Source: Chinchilla lanigera
Taxonomy: Eukaryota > Chordata > Mammalia > Rodentia > Chinchillidae
Direction of reading: 5' to 3'
NCBI RefSeq assembly: GCF_000276665.1
Contig: NW_004955416.1
Coordinates: 3,413,034 to 3,477,033 of the forward strand
Length of the DNA: 64,000 nucleotides
Part shown: positions 59,580 to 64,000 of the stretch, piece after piece
Numbering within the stretch: position 1 is the stretch's first letter
Layout of the letters: the number at the start of each line of letters is the position of its first letter
The notes under the pieces: generated by a model
Told to the model about the DNA's origin: nothing
The model's database searches: none
What the model saw: the letters and a program-made list of their open reading frames with translations, nothing else
Translations under genes and position numbers: made by a program

Positions 59580-60950
59580 TCTAGTAGCGGACATTTTGTG
59601 GATAATGATATTATCTATGAAAGGAAAGAGGGCACAGGAATATGCTGGGGTGGGAAGGAGATACATTTAATTTGGTACAGAAGGTGGTAGATATGCAGAC
59701 AAAAATAGGCAAAATGCAATATTAGTCCTAACTATTTAAGTGGAATTACAGTTATGGATATTCCAAGTCTGACTGGAGAATATGGATTTTGATGGATATG
59801 CAATAAAGAAAATGCAAGAAGAATGGTTAGAAAGAATACTACTTTCTGAAAGATTTTCGCAGGATATCTATGGACAAAATGCAACAGTAGGAGAACAGGC
59901 ATAAGCAATGCATTCCAAATAGGGAGCAATCAGGAAGCCAGAAAAATTTTTTAAAATGTATTTTCTGTTTGCAGCCCAAAAACAATAGAAGAAAAGTGTG
60001 TGTCAAACAATAAAATAAATACAAGAAGAAAATACTCCTTCCAAAATATCTCATAGTCAGACATTTTATAAAAAAATCTACTTAAAGGCAGAAAACACAA
60101 GAGTAGATGAGGAATTCACACCTCTGCACCCCCACAATGGTAATTAATTGAATAGCCAGTAGAAGGAGAAGAAGGCACAGGAGAATCCTCACGTCCACGC
60201 CCAGGGCCAGCTCTCCTCTGTTAGCCCTCAGCATCTTTTTTTACTGAACAATTTAAGCGGCTGAAGGCCACTCTTAGAAAGACAGGCAGCATCTCTGAAA
60301 AGAGTATGCATGATGGCTTCCTTGTAGAAAGTTCGAAACAATCTCTTCCTAGCCACAATATCTCTGGATTTCCCCTCGTGGTGGGAACCTCTAAATATTG
60401 CTGCAAGTGTGCTGACAAATATTTGGGAAAATTCCTTCATGACTAAAGACCTTGGGAAGCACATACGCTGTTTTGAAAGGTTGGTTAGTACGTTATGACC
60501 AGTTTCTCTTTTAATTGTATATTGATAATTGTTAAGGGAAATAAATCTGGTACATGTTTCTTTCTCTTAGACAAGAAACCCAAAATATAAATAAAGACCA
60601 AACTAAAAGATAAATGATATGAAGTAAGGAAATAGATTAAGTTCAAATGGCAAGATAATCAAGACATGGGGAGAGCGGGGAGGAGGTAAAGGACAGGGGA
60701 CACATAAAAGGAATTAGCATGTGCTATGTACCAACTTACCACAGGAGTGTAGTCATTGTGTAATTCCAACATTAATAAGAAATATAAGCTGAAAAATTTA
60801 TATTATTGAAAAATGGAGAATTTTAATACTACTAAGTAGGCACCAGAGTAATCATGACTTCTTTCCTTGTCTATATCAGTATCATGTAATAAAGAGCTGT
60901 GTATAATTTTGATAAGATGATGACATAGAAAGGTAGCAGGCATAGCCTGA
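59580..60950. other. Unique sequence, nothing recognised
   Basis: Several short overlapping open frames on minus (59732-60464) without domains. No repeat named. Confidence 0.4.
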
Positions 60951-60959
60951 GCCCTTAAG

Positions 60960-61440
60960 ATCAGCTCATATTATGTCAATAACCTGCCATATTCAAATAC
61001 CAAGTAAAAGAGCAAACTGCTTAAGAATGCTGCGAGTGGCGGCCGCTGTGATTTTTTTTTTATGTCTGTTTGTAATTCAATTGTGCAATGTAAATAGCTG
61101 GCAGCAGCAGTGCTGTGTGCTAAATATCTCATTACAAAATGCTGGGAAACTGAAGAATAACTGACAATTAAGGGTTGGTACACACAAGTGGCCAAAATTG
61201 CAGTTTACAAAAGAATGATAATTGCTCAAGAAGATAGAATTGATGCATATAATTGGATTTGGTCACTTTACTTTTATCATGTGTTTGCATTACCTCAAAT
61301 GAACAAATGCAGTTGCAGTATGAATTAAATGCATCATTTTTTATCTCAGTTTTTTTTTCTGCACCATTGCCCAATAATCCACAGCCCCAGTGACACTCGG
61401 AGTTTTTACTTTCCATTCTTACTTTTGTATCTTTTTTTTG
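60960..61440. promoter_or_regulatory. Candidate conserved non-coding element
   Basis: Repeat-free complex text with GCGGCCGC at 61039-61046 and a further CpG at 61033 in otherwise CpG-poor DNA. It also has a C/EBP-like ATTGTGCAAT (61080-61089), TAATTG cores and ATGCAT motifs. This combination resembles vertebrate enhancer-type conserved elements. It is a pattern judgement only; conservation was not testable. Confidence 0.35.
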
Positions 61441-61665
61441 TTTTTCCTTTTTGCAGTCTTGGACAGCATCAACAAAAGATCAAATATCAAAATGTAGTGA
61501 AGTCATAAAGGTTTGAATTAATATACACCTAATGGGACAGTGATCGATTTTATTCAATGACAGGCCAGTTGCAAAAACAAATTTCAAAGTGTGGTATGGG
61601 AACCACACCTTTTACTAAGAGTTTTTATACAGTATTTAGAATTTTTACTTTTGTATATGTGTCAC

Positions 61666-62016
61666 TGTTTCAGTCACTTTTCTCTCAACTGAGGCAAATG
61701 CCCAAATCCCACAATTTCAAAGAGGAGAGGTTTATTTCGGCTTTTACTACATACGGTAGCTGGTGAGCTCTAAGTCAGGACGGCATGGCGGAAGGCCCTG
61801 TGCAGAGAGGTGTTCAGCAGGGCAGGCAGGAAGCAGGGACAAAGGAGGACCTGGGGAGGGAGATGCAGCCTATCAGCTCACACCCCCAGTGACTCTCCTC
61901 CTGTGACCAGACTCCACCTTCTAACCAAGTCAGCTGTCAGAGTCCAAACCCTTTTCCAAAGTCCCGCTTGTGAGTGTGTAAAGCTCTTGGGAGACATCTA
62001 GACATAAACCATAACA
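61666..62016 (-). mobile_element. 351-bp MaLR-like solo LTR
   Basis: On plus it starts TGTTTCAGTCACTTTTCTCT and ends GACATAAACCATAACA, so on minus it begins TGTTATGGTTTATGTCTAGA. Flanks GTCAC (61661-61665) and GTCAG (62017-62021) differ at one base. AGGTTTATTTCGG at 61728 carries the reverse-complement poly-A signal. Same family as 53514-53861. Confidence 0.8.
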
Positions 62017-62668
62017 GTCAGGCACTAACTATTACTTCACTTTTTTCAAATCCAAGACATCATTGTTCTTAACTTACATTCTGGTAAGCAGATCCATGGT
62101 TTTTGAGAAGAAAAACAAAAAAGAACAGCAAAGGTAGCAAATTTATGGATGCCATAGAATACTGTAGAAGTGGAAGAAAACAAAAATTGTTGGAGAAGGC
62201 ACAGGATATCAGCATAAGAGAATGTTTGATCTTTCCAAAAAGTTGATACTAGTATTTTTTTCTTGCTACTATTTTCTACCAAGATGAAAAGGTTCAACAT
62301 CAAACCACAGAGATATATGTACACCCATGTTCATAGCAGCAAAATTTATAATAACTAAATCTTGGAAACAGCACAAATGTCCATTAACAGAAGAATGGAT
62401 AAAAAAGATGTGGTGTTTTTATACAATGGAGTATTACTCAGCTATAAAGGAGGATAAACTAAAGGCTTTTATAGGTAAATGGATGCAACTAGAAACCAGA
62501 GTCACAAGTGGAATAAATAGACCCATATGTGTAAATATCATATCATCTCCCTGAAAGAGTAAATAAAATCCAAAAGGTACAATAGATATTGTGAAAAGGA
62601 AAGAAATTTCTCAAAAGGAAAGGACAACTGGGATGAGGAAAAGAAGAAAAGAAAGAAGGAAGTAAAAA

Positions 62669-62683
62669 TATATATATATATAT
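62669..62683. repeat. Short (TA)n tract in the L1 3'UTR
   Basis: ATATATATATATATA preceded by a purine-rich AAGAAAGAAGG stretch, at the place where other copies of this L1 carry a similar TA/pyrimidine tract (21435, 39210). Confidence 0.85.
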
Positions 62684-62804
62684 ACACAAGATAGCTAAGG
62701 TAATAGTACTACTAATTTCTATTGGTTTATTGAAAGAAACAGTTAATGCTTAATTTTCTGACCAGTTTTGCATGCCTGTATCTGGTAATCTGAGCAACTA
62801 CTTT

Positions 62805-62889
62805 TTTTTTTCCAGTACCAGGAATCAAACTCATGACCTCACGCTTGCCAGACAAGCGCTGTGCCGCTGAGCTAAATCCCCAGCCCCCT
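62805..62889 (-). mobile_element. ID-type SINE inside the L1 3'UTR
   Basis: Minus-strand ID (body GGGGCTGGGGATTTAGCTCAG, GCGGCACAGCGC). Duplication TGAGCAACTACTTT at 62791-62804 and 62890-62903. L1 3'UTR text continues on both sides. Confidence 0.96.
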
Positions 62890-63591
62890 TGAGCAACTAC
62901 TTTAAAGACAACAGTATGCAATACAACAACCCTTGTTTTTTGAAATATCATCTTGTTTTTTGAAAATCTGTACCATTTCTAATGTTTTTTGCTACTTTTT
63001 TTCTCCTTAAAATAAAAAAGGTTGAAAAAAGTTCGAATGTTAATACTATTGGGAAAACAATGAATCCTTATTGATATTTGACAATTTGCATAACTGGTTT
63101 CATGTACGTAGATCAGTTCTCAGACATTTCTAACATTTATAAAATATTCTTTCTGCTATATTGAGATGATTTTGGACACTTTAAAGACAATTGAAACTCA
63201 AGTGTATTAGATGAATTAATCCTGTGAGATTATTAAATTTATCTGTGAGATTGACTGGGCAACAGGATGCCCAGAGAGCTGGTAAAAAACTTTTGTGGGT
63301 GTGTCTATTAAGATATTTCCAGAAGATGGACATTCCAGAAGGTTGACTTAGAATGTTACTATCACCCATGAGGGTGGGCACCCACTGAGGCTCCAAATGG
63401 AAGAAAATTTTAGAGGAAAAAATGACTGACCCTGTGTTTGACCTGAAGCCTGTCTCTTCTCCTGTCCTTGAATATAAGCACTCTCAGATCTCAGGCCTTT
63501 GCGTTTCAGTTAGAACTACACCAAAATGTTGTCCTGGGCATTCAACTTGCAGAAGACAGATCATGCGACTTCTCAGTGTTTATAATAATGT

Positions 63592-63752
63592 GAGCTGGCG
63601 AGGCATGGTGGAATACACCTGTGGTCCCAGCACTCAGGAAGCTGAGGCAGAAGGAATGCTGCAATTTGAGGCCAGTCTAGGCTACAAAGTGAGTTCAAGT
63701 TCAGCCTGAACTGCAAAGTGAGACCCTTTCTCAAGAAGACAGAAAAAAGTGA
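63592..63752 (+). mobile_element. B1-type SINE, sense
   Basis: 'gcgaggcatggtggaataca', 'cccagcactcaggaagctga', 'gaggccagtctaggctacaa' and 'gagaccctttctcaagaaga'. It holds the same internal duplication as the copy at 14926, so it is the same subfamily. The 95-codon frame at 63422-63709 runs into it and is not a gene. Confidence 0.95.
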
Positions 63753-63769
63753 TTTAATCTTTCATAATG

Positions 63770-63861
63770 AATAGATAGAAAATGATTACATAGACAGATA
63801 GATGATAGATAGACAAATGATTGATAGATAGATAGATAGATAGATAGATGATAGATAGATT
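63770..63861. repeat. (GATA)n microsatellite
   Basis: Interrupted GATA/TAGA units, with the purest run at 63812-63849 (about nine units). It follows the B1 tail and probably grew from it. Confidence 0.95.
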
Positions 63862-64000
63862 AAGGATAGATCTTGTGGTTCTTTCTCCAGAGAAAAATAA
63901 AACCCACCCCTTAAGAATCCTAGAACTATCTATCCAATTATTTATGCAAAAAAAGTCTTGTTTACTTAGAAAATAGTCTCAGAAATTTAAAGAAAATAAA

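Larger units (their letters stand above)
62300..62937 (+). mobile_element. 5'-truncated L1 3' end, sense, split by an ID SINE
   Basis: The ORF2 C-terminus is readable at 62327-62554 (FIAAKFIITKSWKQHKCPLT, WIKKMWCFYTMEYYSAIKED, KWMQLETRV), then a 3'UTR matching the reverse complement of 21158-21500 ('gcatgcctgtatctggtaat', 'gcaatacaacaaccctt'). No clear poly-A tail at the right end. Confidence 0.9.

Noticed and set aside
1..64000. CRISPR arrays, operons, prophage or other bacterial-type systems
   Set aside because: No regularly spaced repeats or dense coding are present; SINE, LINE and LTR content shows mammalian nuclear DNA.

Overview
The window is AT-rich mammalian nuclear DNA with no recognisable protein-coding exon, RNA gene or CpG island. 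The interspersed repeats point to a rodent. There are twelve copies of a tRNA-Ala-derived ID-type SINE (body starting GGGGCTGGGGATTTAGCTCAG, with A and B boxes) and five 7SL-derived B1-type SINEs, one of them showing the internal duplication typical of rodent B1. L1, LTR, MIR, L2, mariner and hAT remains make up most of the rest. The ID variant (GCAAGGTCGTGAGTTCGGTT, then CCGGTACCGGAG) looks non-murid, and I lean to a hystricognath (mole-rat or guinea-pig-like). That is inference; I cannot name the species.

Layout. 1-1.9 kb: unassigned. 1.9-2.6 kb: old L1 end. 2.7-9.85 kb: one near-full-length antisense L1 carrying a solo LTR, two ID SINEs and a 76-bp tandem duplication with telomere-like CCCTAA units. 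10-15.3 kb: older L1 fragments in both orientations, B1 and ID SINEs, mariner remains. 15.3-21.1 kb: mostly unique with MIR and L2. 21.14-22.04 kb: a 5'-inverted (twin-primed) L1 with exact target-site duplication. 22-25 kb: unique, holding the longest open frame (187 codons, no homology recognised). 25-32.4 kb: old L1 pieces plus three ID SINEs. 32.4-37.6 kb: mostly unique, with an L2 and a complex stretch that may be a conserved non-coding element. 37.6-40.0 kb: three ERV-type solo LTRs and an L1 tail. 40-49.7 kb: mostly unique with scattered B1, mariner, hAT, ID, L2, LTR, Tigger-like and MIR copies. 49.8-54.2 kb: an old twin-primed L1 hit later by two solo LTRs and two ID SINEs. 54.2-64 kb: L2, two LTRs, two ID SINEs, an L1 tail, a B1, a GATA microsatellite and a second candidate conserved element near 61 kb.

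There are no genes that work together here; the content is layered transposon insertion into intergenic or intronic DNA. I saw no sign of a new biological system. The best-supported observations are the insertion structures whose boundaries can be set by target-site duplications. Family assignments rest on recognising consensus-like sequence by eye, without any database search.
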